Shown here piece after piece: positions 19,710 through 28,090 of a DNA stretch of 64,000 bases (positions are counted from its first letter, which is position 1; every line of letters starts with the position of its first letter). The notes below the pieces were generated by a model. The model ran no database searches, was not told the origin of the DNA, and worked only from the letters and a program-made list of their open reading frames with translations. The DNA comes from G963704535 sp963704535 (GTDB lineage: Bacteria > Chloroflexota > Chloroflexia > Chloroflexales > Roseiflexaceae): assembly GCA_963704535.1 (NCBI GenBank), contig OY969916.1:9300001-9364000 (forward strand), written 5' to 3'. A program made the position numbers and the translations under genes.

Positions 19710-20759
19710 CTATGTATCGTTGAGTGGATCGTCGTCGGGAGTTGGGGCATTCCACCCACCAACTTCATCGGATCGATCGTTACATACTGAGGCGCACTGT
19801 TGGGGCTGATAGCGCCCCGACACGGTCGCCCAATTCATATTTGCCCGCATCCAGTGGCGCAGCAAGGCGACATAGCGGTCGCACTCGCGTTGCTGGGCGC
19901 CGAATGCCGGCAGCCGCGCCGCCAAGTCGAGGAAGGCGGCCACTTCCATATCATGCCACGCAGCCACACGATCGATGGCATCTTGCAAGGAACCGCCCTG
20001 CTGCTGATGCAGGATGAGGACCAGGTTGAGCGGCTCGCCCTGCTGGAGTTCCTTGTTCAGGGAAAAAAGGTCGTTCGACCAGCAAATGATATTGTTGGCC
20101 ATCAAGGTCAGCTGCTTGATAGATGAATGCGCTTGGACGCTGTGCGGGATCGACCGGCCATCGGCGACGGCGACGAGGTCGAGGTAGGGCTGTAACGCGC
20201 CAGTGATCGGTCGCATTCGCAGGTAATCGGCGACATCCAAGTACACCCCAATTGCCCGGTTGGCGGCTTCCCAGACCCAGCCGTCGAAGACGGCCCGAAC
20301 ACTGTGCAGAAATTGCCGCATCCAGGTCCCGCGCGTCTGCCGCCGAAGCCGCTGCTGGAGTTCGTGTAAGCCATGCTCCAGTGGGCCATCCTGGCTGGTG
20401 AGCGCAGCGCCGTCCAATACGTCGAGAAAGCGCGCGTGCAGCGGCGCGAGCACTGTGGGCCGGTCGCGAAGATCAGGCTCACTACAGCGGTCGTCCCAGA
20501 TCAGCAGCCAGAGATTCCAATCGGCAATGATCTGTAGCGCGTCAGGAGCGGCGTCGGGGTAGGCCCAGGCCATCAGCCAGGTTGCTTTAGTGGCCTCTAC
20601 CCTCTGGATAACATGCGTCTCGGTCAGGAGACCGATGCGGCGGCCCCAGGCAATCGCGTTGGACTCCACCTGCTCCGCCGAGGGATTGAGGGCAGTGGGA
20701 AATGGACAAGCGAGATCGGGGATGGCGACCAGGGCCATCGAGAGCAGCGATGCGGACAC
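19710..20759 (-). CDS. Class I terpene synthase
   Basis: A 349-residue bacterial class I terpene cyclase. The aspartate-rich motif is WDDRCSE (Asp89-Asp90) and the NSE triad is NDLFSLNKE (Asn229, Ser233, Glu237); both bind the Mg ions that ionise the prenyl diphosphate. Length and the C-terminal RY pair (SGRYQ) fit sesquiterpene synthases; the product cannot be read from sequence. A GTG at 20759 is placed about 14 bases after AGGGAG; ATG at 20738 is the alternative. It is first in a tight operon (16 bases to the STAS sensor, three from there to the FAD oxidoreductase). I recall a characterised sesquiterpene alcohol synthase from Roseiflexus, but have not compared it. Confidence 0.93.
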   Translation of the reverse strand: MSASLLSMALVAIPDLACPFPTALNPSAEQVESNAIAWGRRIGLLTETHVIQRVEATKATWLMAWAYPDAAPDALQIIADWNLWLLIWDDRCSEPDLRDRPTVLAPLHARFLDVLDGAALTSQDGPLEHGLHELQQRLRRQTRGTWMRQFLHSVRAVFDGWVWEAANRAIGVYLDVADYLRMRPITGALQPYLDLVAVADGRSIPHSVQAHSSIKQLTLMANNIICWSNDLFSLNKELQQGEPLNLVLILHQQQGGSLQDAIDRVAAWHDMEVAAFLDLAARLPAFGAQQRECDRYVALLRHWMRANMNWATVSGRYQPQQCASVCNDRSDEVGGWNAPTPDDDPLNDT

Positions 20760-20815
20760 GTAGATAGCGCTCCCTGTTGCTGTCGGTGCCGCACGCCACG
20801 AGCGTGGATCACCTT

Positions 20816-20857
20816 GGACTGGTCCGACTGACCTACAACGGTCAGAAGGGACAGTCC
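20816..20857 (-). promoter_or_regulatory. Two-tier hairpin in the terpene operon leader
   Basis: Outer arms GGACTG (20816-20821) and CAGTCC (20852-20857) enclose an inner perfect stem CTGACC/GGTCAG (20828-20833, 20840-20845) with a 6-base loop. It falls between the predicted promoter and the start codon, so it would be in the mRNA leader or act as an operator. Confidence 0.45.
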
Positions 20858-20863
20858 GTCGTG

Positions 20864-20872
20864 ATTATAGCA
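20864..20872 (-). promoter_or_regulatory. Extended -10 promoter for the terpene operon
   Basis: On the minus strand TGCTATAAT gives a perfect -10 hexamer with an extended TGn. The -35 position is poor, as is usual for extended -10 promoters. Expected start of transcription is near 20857, leaving a leader of about 98 bases. The same TGCTATAAT string precedes prfA. Confidence 0.55.
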
Positions 20873-20971
20873 CGGACGATGGGCCGGAAGGCGTTGCAAA
20901 ACAGGAGCAGAATGTCAACCAAGATGCTACGTACCAGGTGCAGGTGGGCCTCGCCATCGCCTGCCCTCGAG

Positions 20972-21839
20972 CTAGCGTCCGACAAACTCGATCGTCGTCT
21001 CGCCCAGGTAGATCCGCTCGCCGCCGCGTAGGGGCACACTCTCGCCGGACCTGACCGGCCGGTCGCCGATCGTGGCGCCGCGCTCGGCCTGCGCCAGCAC
21101 CTCCACAGCGAAGCCCTGCGCGGTGCGGCGCACCAGCGCGTGCCGCCAGGCCACGGCGGCGTCGGGCAGGTAGATGTCGCAGCCGTCGTAGCGGCCGATC
21201 GAGGCGGTGTCGGTGATCTCGCGCACCAGCCCGGCCTGTTCGCCGTTCAGCACACGCAGCTCGCCGCGCGAGAGCACGTGGCGCGCCAGCGGGATGAGCG
21301 CGCCGATGCAGGCCCCCAGCAAGATCAGCCCCACCCCGCCAACGACGATCTGCGCGCGGTCGCTCTGGGCTCGAAAGAGCTGGGTCAGCCCTTCGTAGAG
21401 CGCGCCGCCGGCCAGCCCGCCGCCGAGCCCGCCCAACGCGCCGTAGAGCGCCCGGTTGAGCCGCCGACTTCACGAGCAAGTCGCTCAGCCCGATGAACCC
21501 GCCCAGCGCCATCCAGCCCAGCGCGCGACCGATCAGGCCGCCGCCGAGCCCCAGGAAGCCAAGCTCGGCCAGCAGCAGCCCGATCAGCCCGGCCAGCCCG
21601 CCGGCCAGCCCGCCCAGCGCGCCGTCTCTGAGCGCGCGGCCGGGCAGGCGCTTGATCAGCGCGCCGTCGGTGGCCGCCACGCACCCGCCGATACACACCC
21701 CTAGCCCGCCGCCGACAAGCGCGTACGCCAGCCAGACATCCCAGGCGCCGGTCGGGACGCCGCCGATGATCCACCAGCCAAGCAGCCCGCCCAGCGCGCC
21801 GAGCACGGCGGTGTAGTAGATCTGCATCGTCTTGCTCAT
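20972..21839 (-). CDS. FHA-domain membrane protein, one frameshift
   Basis: The N-terminal half is a very glycine-rich membrane region (GGLLGWWIIGGVPTGAW, then alternating GGLAGGLAGLIGLLLAELG), with about six short helices. After a frameshift near 21460 the second part continues GGLGGGLAGGALYEGLTQ, one more helix (VVGGVGLILLGACIGALI) and a C-terminal FHA domain (TASIGRYDGCDIYLPD, then RIYLGETTIEFVG), which binds phosphothreonine peptides. The ATG at 21839 overlaps the VWA gene stop as ATGA. Together they look like a phosphorylation-linked membrane module; no kinase is adjacent. Confidence 0.82.
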
Positions 21840-23215
21840 GGCTGTACTCCAATTGGGGCGGAGGTGCCGCAGGTCGAGCAGAACTGCGCGCCGGAGCGCA
21901 TCGGCCGCCCGCACTGGTCGCAGAAGATTCGCCGGGCCGGCGCGGCCTCCTGCGCGGCGCCGCACTGGTTGCAGAACCGGGCGCCTGGCAGCAGCAGTGC
22001 GGCATCGCAGGCCTGGCAGCGCGGCACATCGCCGGGGACAACCTTGAGCCCGACCGGCTGCATGAGCGTCGCGCCCTCCATCGCCGGCGAGTGTTGCGCG
22101 GCGACCCCACTACCTCCAGCGGCTGCGGCCAACGCCGGCTGTCCGAAGCTGGTCGGTAGTCCCTGATCGGTGGTCGGTGGTCGGCGGTCGGCGGTCGGCG
22201 ATCGGCGCCGGAGCGACGGCAGCAGCAGCGCGCCGAGGATCGGCAACAGCAGCAGGACCCCGACGATCGGATCGGAGTGGACATTGATCAGGTGGCGCTC
22301 GACGTAGCCGCCGGCCACCGGCGCAGCGCCGGCGGCGCTCACCTGGATATCGCGCCGCGTGCCGTCGTAGAAGGGCCGCGGGCTGCGGTAGGTCAGCGCG
22401 TACTCCTGCTGCATATCGGCCGAAAGCTGCCGGTACAGCTCGCCGAGTTGGTCGCCGGTCGGCGCGTAGAAGTACGTCCCCCCCGTTTTGGCGGCGATCT
22501 GTTGCAGCACGCCCTCGTCGATTCCGCTGTTGATGTCGTCGCTATCACGCTCGCCCAGGCCGATCACCTGGACGGCGATGCCGGCCCCGCTGGCGGTTAC
22601 GATCGCCTCATCAAGCGATGCCTTGCTGGCCTGCTGATCGCAGGGCACCTTGTAGCAATCGCGCCCGTCGGTGAGCAGCAGCAGGGCCAGCCGCCCGTCG
22701 CCGCCCTTCAGGGTCGTCACGCCGCTGATCAGGCTGTCGTACAGGGCCGTCGGCCCATCGGCGCGTAGTTTGCGGATCGAGTTCTCAAGCTTGGATTGGT
22801 CGCCGGTGAACGGCTGCACCAGTTCCGGCTGATCAGAGAAGGCGATCACCGCTGTCTGGTCGCCCGGGCGCATCTGGCCCACGAACGCGCGCGCGGCCTC
22901 TTTGGCCCCTTCGATCTTGCGCTCGTCGTCCATGCTACCCGAACGATCGATCACCAGCACGGTGCTGATAGAAGCGCCCCCACCTCCCCGGAAGTCGCTG
23001 ATCGTCACCGGCCGGCCATCCTCGGTGATCGTGAAATCGCGCGCTGCCAGCCCGGCGACCGGCTGCCCGTCCACCCCGTTGACTTTGACATATATGGTGA
23101 TATCGGGATAGTTGGTCGTGTCCACGTAGCCGATCGCCGTATCGGGCGATGATTGGGCATAGGCGGGGAGAGCCGGCAGCATCAGTATGAACAGCAACAG
23201 CAGCAGTCGACGCAT
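21836..23215 (-). CDS. Secreted/membrane VWA-domain protein with C-terminal double zinc ribbon
   Basis: A 459-residue protein. Signal peptide at residues 1-20 (cleavage after AYA), VWA domain from about 84 to 260 with an intact MIDAS (DRSGS at 90-94, then a Thr and GRD), a membrane helix near 318-336 and two zinc ribbons at the end (CQAC..CNQC, CDQC..CSTC). Between helix and ribbons lies SPTADRRPPTTDQGLPTS, encoded by a CCGACCR-type 7-mer array (22168-22205), apparently an in-frame insertion. The start has SD AGGAGG. Coupled to the FHA gene. Likely metal-dependent adhesion or assembly role; ligand unknown. Confidence 0.85.
   Translation of the reverse strand: MRRLLLLLFILMLPALPAYAQSSPDTAIGYVDTTNYPDITIYVKVNGVDGQPVAGLAARDFTITEDGRPVTISDFRGGGGASISTVLVIDRSGSMDDERKIEGAKEAARAFVGQMRPGDQTAVIAFSDQPELVQPFTGDQSKLENSIRKLRADGPTALYDSLISGVTTLKGGDGRLALLLLTDGRDCYKVPCDQQASKASLDEAIVTASGAGIAVQVIGLGERDSDDINSGIDEGVLQQIAAKTGGTYFYAPTGDQLGELYRQLSADMQQEYALTYRSPRPFYDGTRRDIQVSAAGAAPVAGGYVERHLINVHSDPIVGVLLLLPILGALLLPSLRRRSPTADRRPPTTDQGLPTSFGQPALAAAAGGSGVAAQHSPAMEGATLMQPVGLKVVPGDVPRCQACDAALLLPGARFCNQCGAAQEAAPARRIFCDQCGRPMRSGAQFCSTCGTSAPIGVQP
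22168..22205. repeat. 7-mer array GGTCGGY inside the VWA gene
   Basis: About five GGTCGGT/GGTCGGC units read in frame as a proline-, arginine- and threonine-rich linker on the minus strand. Same family as the arrays in priA and pyrD. Confidence 0.8.
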
Positions 23216-23485
23216 AGTGTACCTCCTGCGTGGAAGCGTGGGATCAGGCTCAATGGTCGCGTTCGTCGGTCTACCTGTATGACGATCGAATCACAGATTT
23301 GTTCCAGGTATATGACAGAGCCTTTCGCCATATGGCCGCTGCACACCCTGTGGCAAGCAAAACTGGTTGTAGTAGCAGCATCGCGCTTGTAACTTGATCA
23401 TAGATAGAGCATATATAGATCATCTTCTTCCACCATCGGTTATGTTAGACTGACATTGTGTGCCTTGTACGCTGTGAGGATCTCC

Positions 23486-24966
23486 ATGCTGACCTTACTC
23501 GCGACGTTTCTGATTCTCATCGTCGAAACCGCACTGGCGACCTTTGTGGGCTTGCGCGCCTGGGACAACCGCCCAGCCAAGTTGTTTGTACTGCTGGCGG
23601 TGTGTATGGCAATCCTCAATATCGCGGCGTTCCTGCGGGTTGAGGCCACCGACGCGCCAACCGCCTACGTCATCCTCGCCATCTTGGCGCTCGCGCTGGC
23701 GACGTTCGAGATTGTGCTCCTGCTGCTGCTGAGTGCGCTGTTTATGCCGGCGTGGTGGGAAGGATCGCGCCCGATCCGCGCCGTCATTGCGCCGTATGTG
23801 GCCGTGAGCGTCGCCCTGGCGCTCGACCTGATCGGCGGCTTTGGTTTGTTTGTGAATGGGGTCAAGCTGGTCGATGGTGTCTATGACCTCAACATCGTGG
23901 GGCCGGCAGGGGCGGTGCTGCGTATCCTGTTCGCTTCAAGCTGGCTGGTCCACCTTGCGCTGCTGGCGGTTGCGTTCGTGCGAACACGCGCGTGGCGACC
24001 GCTGATCGGCTGGCTGTTCCTGTCGATCGGGATTGCGATGGTGTCCAGCCGGCTTCCTAACGGCTTCGAGCAGATCCATGGGCTAATCCAGTCCATTCCG
24101 ATTCTGTCGGCGCTGGCGTATGCCGTCATCTACACCCACCTCTTTGTCCCCACCAAGGTGGCGATCGACCTGGCGCTGCGGGCGATGAGCGAGGCGGTCG
24201 CGGTGCTCGATCGCAAGGGTCAGGTCGTGTATGCGAACTTGCGCGCGTCCTCGCTCGGCTTTCAGCTCGGGCAGCCTGCCTCCCAGGCGCTGGTAGCGAG
24301 CGGCGCCTCCGCCGTTGACGTGGCGGCGCTGGTCGAGGCGCCCGAGCTGCCGAATGCGGGTGTCAGCCGGACGCTGATGCTAGGCGCGCAGCGAATTGAG
24401 ATGCAGGGTGTGTCGTTTGCCGATCCGCAGGGCCGCGTGCGGGGCACATTGCTCATGGGCGCGATATCACCGAGATCGAGGAGCGCAACGCGCAGTTGGA
24501 TCAGGAGCGAACGCGCCTGGGCACAGCGGTCCGGCAGCTTGAGGCCGAGCAGCATGAGCGCGCGCAACTGGTGGCCACCGTCCGGGCGCTTTCCTTGCCG
24601 GTGATCCCGGTGCTGGAAGGCGTGCTAGTGCTGCCGCTGGTCGGCGAGTTTGATACAGTTCGCGCCGGTGAGTTTACGGCCACGCTGCTTCAGGGGATCG
24701 AGCGCGAGCGCGCCCGGCTGGTGCTGATCGATATCACTGGCGTCCCCTTGCTGGATACGGTCAGCGCGCAGGGACTGCTCACCGGGGTGCGCGCGGCGGC
24801 CCTGCTGGGCGCCCGCTGTGTGCTGGTTGGCGTTCGCCCCGAGATCGCTCAGGCGCTGGTTGCCCTCGGCACGTCGCTGGATGGGCTCGCGACTGCGGCA
24901 AACCTTCAGCAGGCGCTTTGGAGCGAGCTGGGCTTCCGGCGCAACGGCCTTTCGGCGCCGGTATAA
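23486..24966 (+). CDS. Seven-helix membrane sensor with PAS-like and STAS domains, one frameshift
   Basis: The N-terminal 220 residues form about seven helices similar to the membrane sensor of 7TM histidine kinases (LLATFLILIVETALATFVGL onward). A PAS-like segment follows (AVAVLDRKGQVVYANLRASS), then a one-base shift near 24458, after which DITEIEERNAQLDQERTRLG (PAS end and coiled coil) leads to a STAS domain (LPLVGEFDTVRAGEF, LVLIDITGVPLLDTVSAQGL). The ATG at 23486 follows GAGGA. Same output domain as the terpene-operon sensor, so the genome uses STAS membrane sensors more than once. No kinase domain is present; it probably signals by protein interaction. Confidence 0.85.
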
Positions 24967-24994
24967 GGCAATCGGAACATGTAAAGCGTCCCGG

Positions 24995-25054
24995 CGTGAA
25001 ACGTGAAACGTGATGCGTGAGGGCCTTTCACGTTTCACGTTTTACGTTTCACGC
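24995..25054. repeat. Inverted pair of 7-mer arrays GTGAAAC
   Basis: Three or so CGTGAAA-type units followed, after a short spacer, by their complements, making a stem of about 26 bp between the convergent STAS and priA genes. It could terminate both. Confidence 0.85.
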
Positions 25055-25104
25055 GCTTTGCGATGAAGAAGAAGTTCAGTGTCCTTAGAGGGTCGCCGAG
25101 GCGA

Positions 25105-27978
25105 TCAAAGCACATGCACCGGGTCCACATCCAGCGCCCAGCCCGGCGGTATGGGCAGCGCCGCCAGCAGCGGTGCCGGGTGCTGGGCGCGCAGCAGCAG
25201 GTGCCAGCGGTAGCGGTTGCGCTGGCGGTGGAAGAAGGCCGGCGCCGGGCCGATGATCCCCCAGTCGCCCAGGTCGAGCCCGGCAGCCAGGCGGCGGATC
25301 GTCTCGGCAAGCTCCTCGGCGGCCCGGCGACTGCGCTCGTCACTGCCGCTGGCGTAGACGAAGCGCACCAGCCGGCTGAATGGCGGGTAGCCGGTCTGCC
25401 GGCGGAAAGCGATCTCCTGGGCGAAGAACGCCGCGTAATCATGTTCCTGCGCGGCCAGCAGCGCATAATGATCGGGCGTGTAGGTCTGGAGGACCACCCG
25501 CGCGCCGGCGCTGCGCCGCCCGGCCCGCCCGGCCACCTGGGTCAGCAGTTGAAATGTGCGCTCCCCGGCGCGAAAGTCGGGCAGGTGCAGCCCGGTATCG
25601 GCGGCGACGATCCCCACGACCGAGACCATCGGCAAGTCAAGCCCCTTGGCGATCATCTGGGTGCCGATCAGCACATCGGCCTCGTGGCGTAGAAAGTGAT
25701 CGAGCATACGGGCGTGATCGCCCTTGCGCCCGACGCTATCACGATCCCAGCGCAGCGTTCGCGCGCCGGGGAACAGCGCCTCCACCTCCTCGACCACCCG
25801 CTGCGTCCCCACGCCGAACGACTTGATGCGTGGGCTCCAGCACTCCGGGCAATGCGCCGGTATCAGCTCACGGTGGCCGCACGAATGACAGATCAGAATT
25901 GAGAATTGAGCATTGAGCATTGAGAATTGCTCGTTGTTCATGCCCTGGCGGCTAGTGGTTGATGGCTGGCTGCCGGCGGTCGGCGGTCGGTGGTCTTCGC
26001 CGCTTGTTGCGTGTTGCGTGTTGCGTGTTGCGTGGTCGTCGGTCGTCGGGTCTGTTTGTTCTTTATTCTTTGTTCTTTGTTCTCGGTCGTCATAGTGCAT
26101 CACCAGTGGCGCGGAGCAGTTCGGGCAGGCGACGACGTGCCCACAATCGCGGCACATCACGAACGCGGCCGCCCCGCGCCGGTTGAGGAACAGGATCGCC
26201 TGCTCGCCCCGACCGAGCGCCGCACCGAGGGCCTCCTGGAGCGGGCGACTGAAGATCGAGCGATTGCCCTGCTGGAGTTCCTGGCGCATATCCACGATTC
26301 GCACCGGCGGCAGCGGCAGCGCGCGCGACTGCGGCAGGCCGTTCGCGTCGCGGCCCATGCCGACGCGCTCGGCCAGTGTGATCAGCCGCAGCCGGCCCGC
26401 CTCCGTGGCGGCATAGCTCTCGACCGAAGGCGTCGCGCTGCCCAGAATCAGCACGCTGCCGGTCAGCTCGGCCAGGCGCAACGCCACATCGCGGGCGTGG
26501 TAGCGCGGCGTGCCGTCGTGCTTATACGAGGCCTCGTGCTCCTCGTCGACGATCACCAAGCCCAGGTTGGGCAGCGGCGCGAAGACCGCCGAGCGCGAGC
26601 CGATCGCCAGCAGCGCCTCGCCCCGCCGCAGCCGCCGCCACTCGTCGTAGCGCTCCCCGAGGCCGAGGCCGCTGTGCAGCACCGCGAGCTGGCCCGGAAA
26701 CCGGGCCGCGAAGCGGCGCACAAGCTGCGCCGTCAGCGCGATCTCCGGCACCAGCACCAGCGCCTGCCGCCCCAGCCGCATCGCCCGGCCGATCGCCCGC
26801 AGGTACAGCTCGGTCTTGCCGCTCCCGGTCACGCCATGAAGCAGAAATGTCTTTGAGAGATTGGAGATTGGAGATTGGAGATTCGCTTCAGCATCTCCAA
26901 TCTCCAATCTCCAATCTCGCTCATCCAGCGCGGCGGCGATTGGAAGCCAGGCGCGCTCCTGGGCCGGCGTGAGCAGCGGGGGGATATCGGGCGGTATGGT
27001 GTCGCCGGCCAGTGGGTCGCGGCGCACCTCGCGCGTCGTCAGCTCGATCAGCCCCCGGCGCTCCAGCGCCCGCAGCGTCGCCATGTCCGCGTTGGTCGAC
27101 TCATAGAGTGCCGCGACCGGGTACGGCACTGGCGACCAGGCAAGCGGCAGACTGACGGCACCGGAGCCCTCACCGGCACCTCCCCTCTCCCCCTCTCCCT
27201 CGTTCGCATAGCCGTGGGCCTGTAAAAACGTCAGCACCCCACGCTGTTTCGGCGCGCGCCCCAACTCGGTGATCGCCGCGTCCAGGTCGGGTGGGGCGAC
27301 GACCAGGCGCGCCAGCCGCTCAAGCCGTGGTCGCGCCTTGCGGCGGCTGAGCGCCGCGCCCCGCGCGGCCAGGCCACGCTCTTGCAGCGCGGCGTAGATC
27401 TCGCGTAGCTCGGAGTCGCTGCCGCGGAGTGTTGCGCGCAGGTTGCGCTCAGTCGTCTCGCCGTGTTGGCGCAGAAAGTACAGCACCGCGCGCTCGCGCT
27501 CCGGCAGCGCGCCCAGATCGGCGGCTATCCCGGCCGGCGTCGCTCGCCAGGTTGGCTCGGCCTCCTGCGTCACGCCCGGCGGCAGCATCAGCGCCAACGC
27601 CTCGTAGAGCGATACACGGTAGCGCTCGCTGATCCAGCCGGCCAGGCGCACCTGCGCCGGGGTGATTATCGCCTCGGGGTCGGCCACGTCGGCCAGGTCG
27701 CGGATGACCGGCCCCTCCGCGTCCGGGGGAGCGCCGGGGTCAGGATGCAGGTCGAAAGGCCGGGAGAGTTCGTGCTCGCTTTCGCGCTCGCCTTGCTCGC
27801 CCCAGCGGTACAGGCTGAGTACGATCCCCTGGACTCGCTGGCGGCGCAGCGGCGCCCACACCAACTGACCCGTGCGCACGAGCGCGTGCAGGCGCGGTGG
27901 GACACGGTACGTGAAGACCGGCTCCGCGCCGGGGATATTGGCGCGCACGGCCACATCGGCGAGTAGTTCGGGTGACAT
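25105..27978 (-). CDS. priA: Primosomal replication restart helicase PriA, with repeat-derived insertions
   Basis: 3'-to-5' helicase that reloads the replisome at stalled forks. Walker A is GVTGSGKTELYLRA, Walker B is VIVDEEHEASYKHDGTPRYH, followed by LGSATPSVES and the helicase C motifs (LIGTQMIAKGLDLP, QVAGRAGR). The zinc-binding cysteines are present: CRDCGHVVACPNC and, after an insertion, CHSCG then CPEC. Length is 957 residues against a usual 730-830. The excess comes mostly from a 65-residue insertion between the zinc pairs (25896-26090), a 22-residue one before Walker A (26853-26920), and a short glycine/glutamate-rich one near 27190. Each of the first two is made of 7-mer arrays kept in frame. 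ATG at 27978 chosen because upstream codons are repeat sequence. Confidence 0.95.
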   Translation of the reverse strand: MSPELLADVAVRANIPGAEPVFTYRVPPRLHALVRTGQLVWAPLRRQRVQGIVLSLYRWGEQGERESEHELSRPFDLHPDPGAPPDAEGPVIRDLADVADPEAIITPAQVRLAGWISERYRVSLYEALALMLPPGVTQEAEPTWRATPAGIAADLGALPERERAVLYFLRQHGETTERNLRATLRGSDSELREIYAALQERGLAARGAALSRRKARPRLERLARLVVAPPDLDAAITELGRAPKQRGVLTFLQAHGYANEGEGERGGAGEGSGAVSLPLAWSPVPYPVAALYESTNADMATLRALERRGLIELTTREVRRDPLAGDTIPPDIPPLLTPAQERAWLPIAAALDERDWRLEIGDAEANLQSPISNLSKTFLLHGVTGSGKTELYLRAIGRAMRLGRQALVLVPEIALTAQLVRRFAARFPGQLAVLHSGLGLGERYDEWRRLRRGEALLAIGSRSAVFAPLPNLGLVIVDEEHEASYKHDGTPRYHARDVALRLAELTGSVLILGSATPSVESYAATEAGRLRLITLAERVGMGRDANGLPQSRALPLPPVRIVDMRQELQQGNRSIFSRPLQEALGAALGRGEQAILFLNRRGAAAFVMCRDCGHVVACPNCSAPLVMHYDDREQRTKNKEQTDPTTDDHATRNTQHATSGEDHRPPTAGSQPSTTSRQGMNNEQFSMLNAQFSILICHSCGHRELIPAHCPECWSPRIKSFGVGTQRVVEEVEALFPGARTLRWDRDSVGRKGDHARMLDHFLRHEADVLIGTQMIAKGLDLPMVSVVGIVAADTGLHLPDFRAGERTFQLLTQVAGRAGRRSAGARVVLQTYTPDHYALLAAQEHDYAAFFAQEIAFRRQTGYPPFSRLVRFVYASGSDERSRRAAEELAETIRRLAAGLDLGDWGIIGPAPAFFHRQRNRYRWHLLLRAQHPAPLLAALPIPPGWALDVDPVHVL
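25896..26090 (-). repeat. Composite 7-mer repeat insertion within priA
   Basis: A 195-base in-frame block. On the minus strand it contains AGAACAA units, then CGACCRN units, GCAACAC units, more CGACC units and AATTCTC units. The AGAACAA part (26055-26088) is identical over 34 bases to 45340-45373 in pyrD. It splits the zinc-binding module of PriA. Confidence 0.9.
26853..26920. repeat. Inverted pair of GAGATTG 7-mer arrays within priA
   Basis: Four GAGATTG units (26855-26883) and four complementary units (26893-26920) can pair into a stem of about 27 bp. Read in frame on the minus strand they encode RLEIGDAEANLQSPISNL just before the Walker A strand. Confidence 0.88.
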
Positions 27979-28000
27979 GCGGGCAAGTGTACCACGGGCG

Positions 28001-28090
28001 TGACACCGTGACAAGGTGAAAGGGTGAAAGGGTGAAAGGGTGACTTTTGCCACTCCTTCACCCTTTCACCCCCTCACCCTTTCACCCCTT
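28001..28090. repeat. Inverted arrays of the 8-mer GGTGAAAG
   Basis: GTGACAAGGTGAAAGGGTGAAAG... is followed by CCTTTCACCCCCTCACCCTTTCACC, giving a long imperfect hairpin between the start of priA and the end of the large membrane fusion gene (both minus strand). It probably ends transcription of the latter. Confidence 0.85.

Noticed and set aside
25896..26090. CRISPR array in the priA repeat block
   Set aside because: The units are 7 nt, without 28-40 nt repeats or unique spacers, and no cas genes are near.
25896..26090. Intein or self-splicing intron in PriA
   Set aside because: At 65 codons of low complexity there are no intein motifs, homing nuclease or conserved splice residues.
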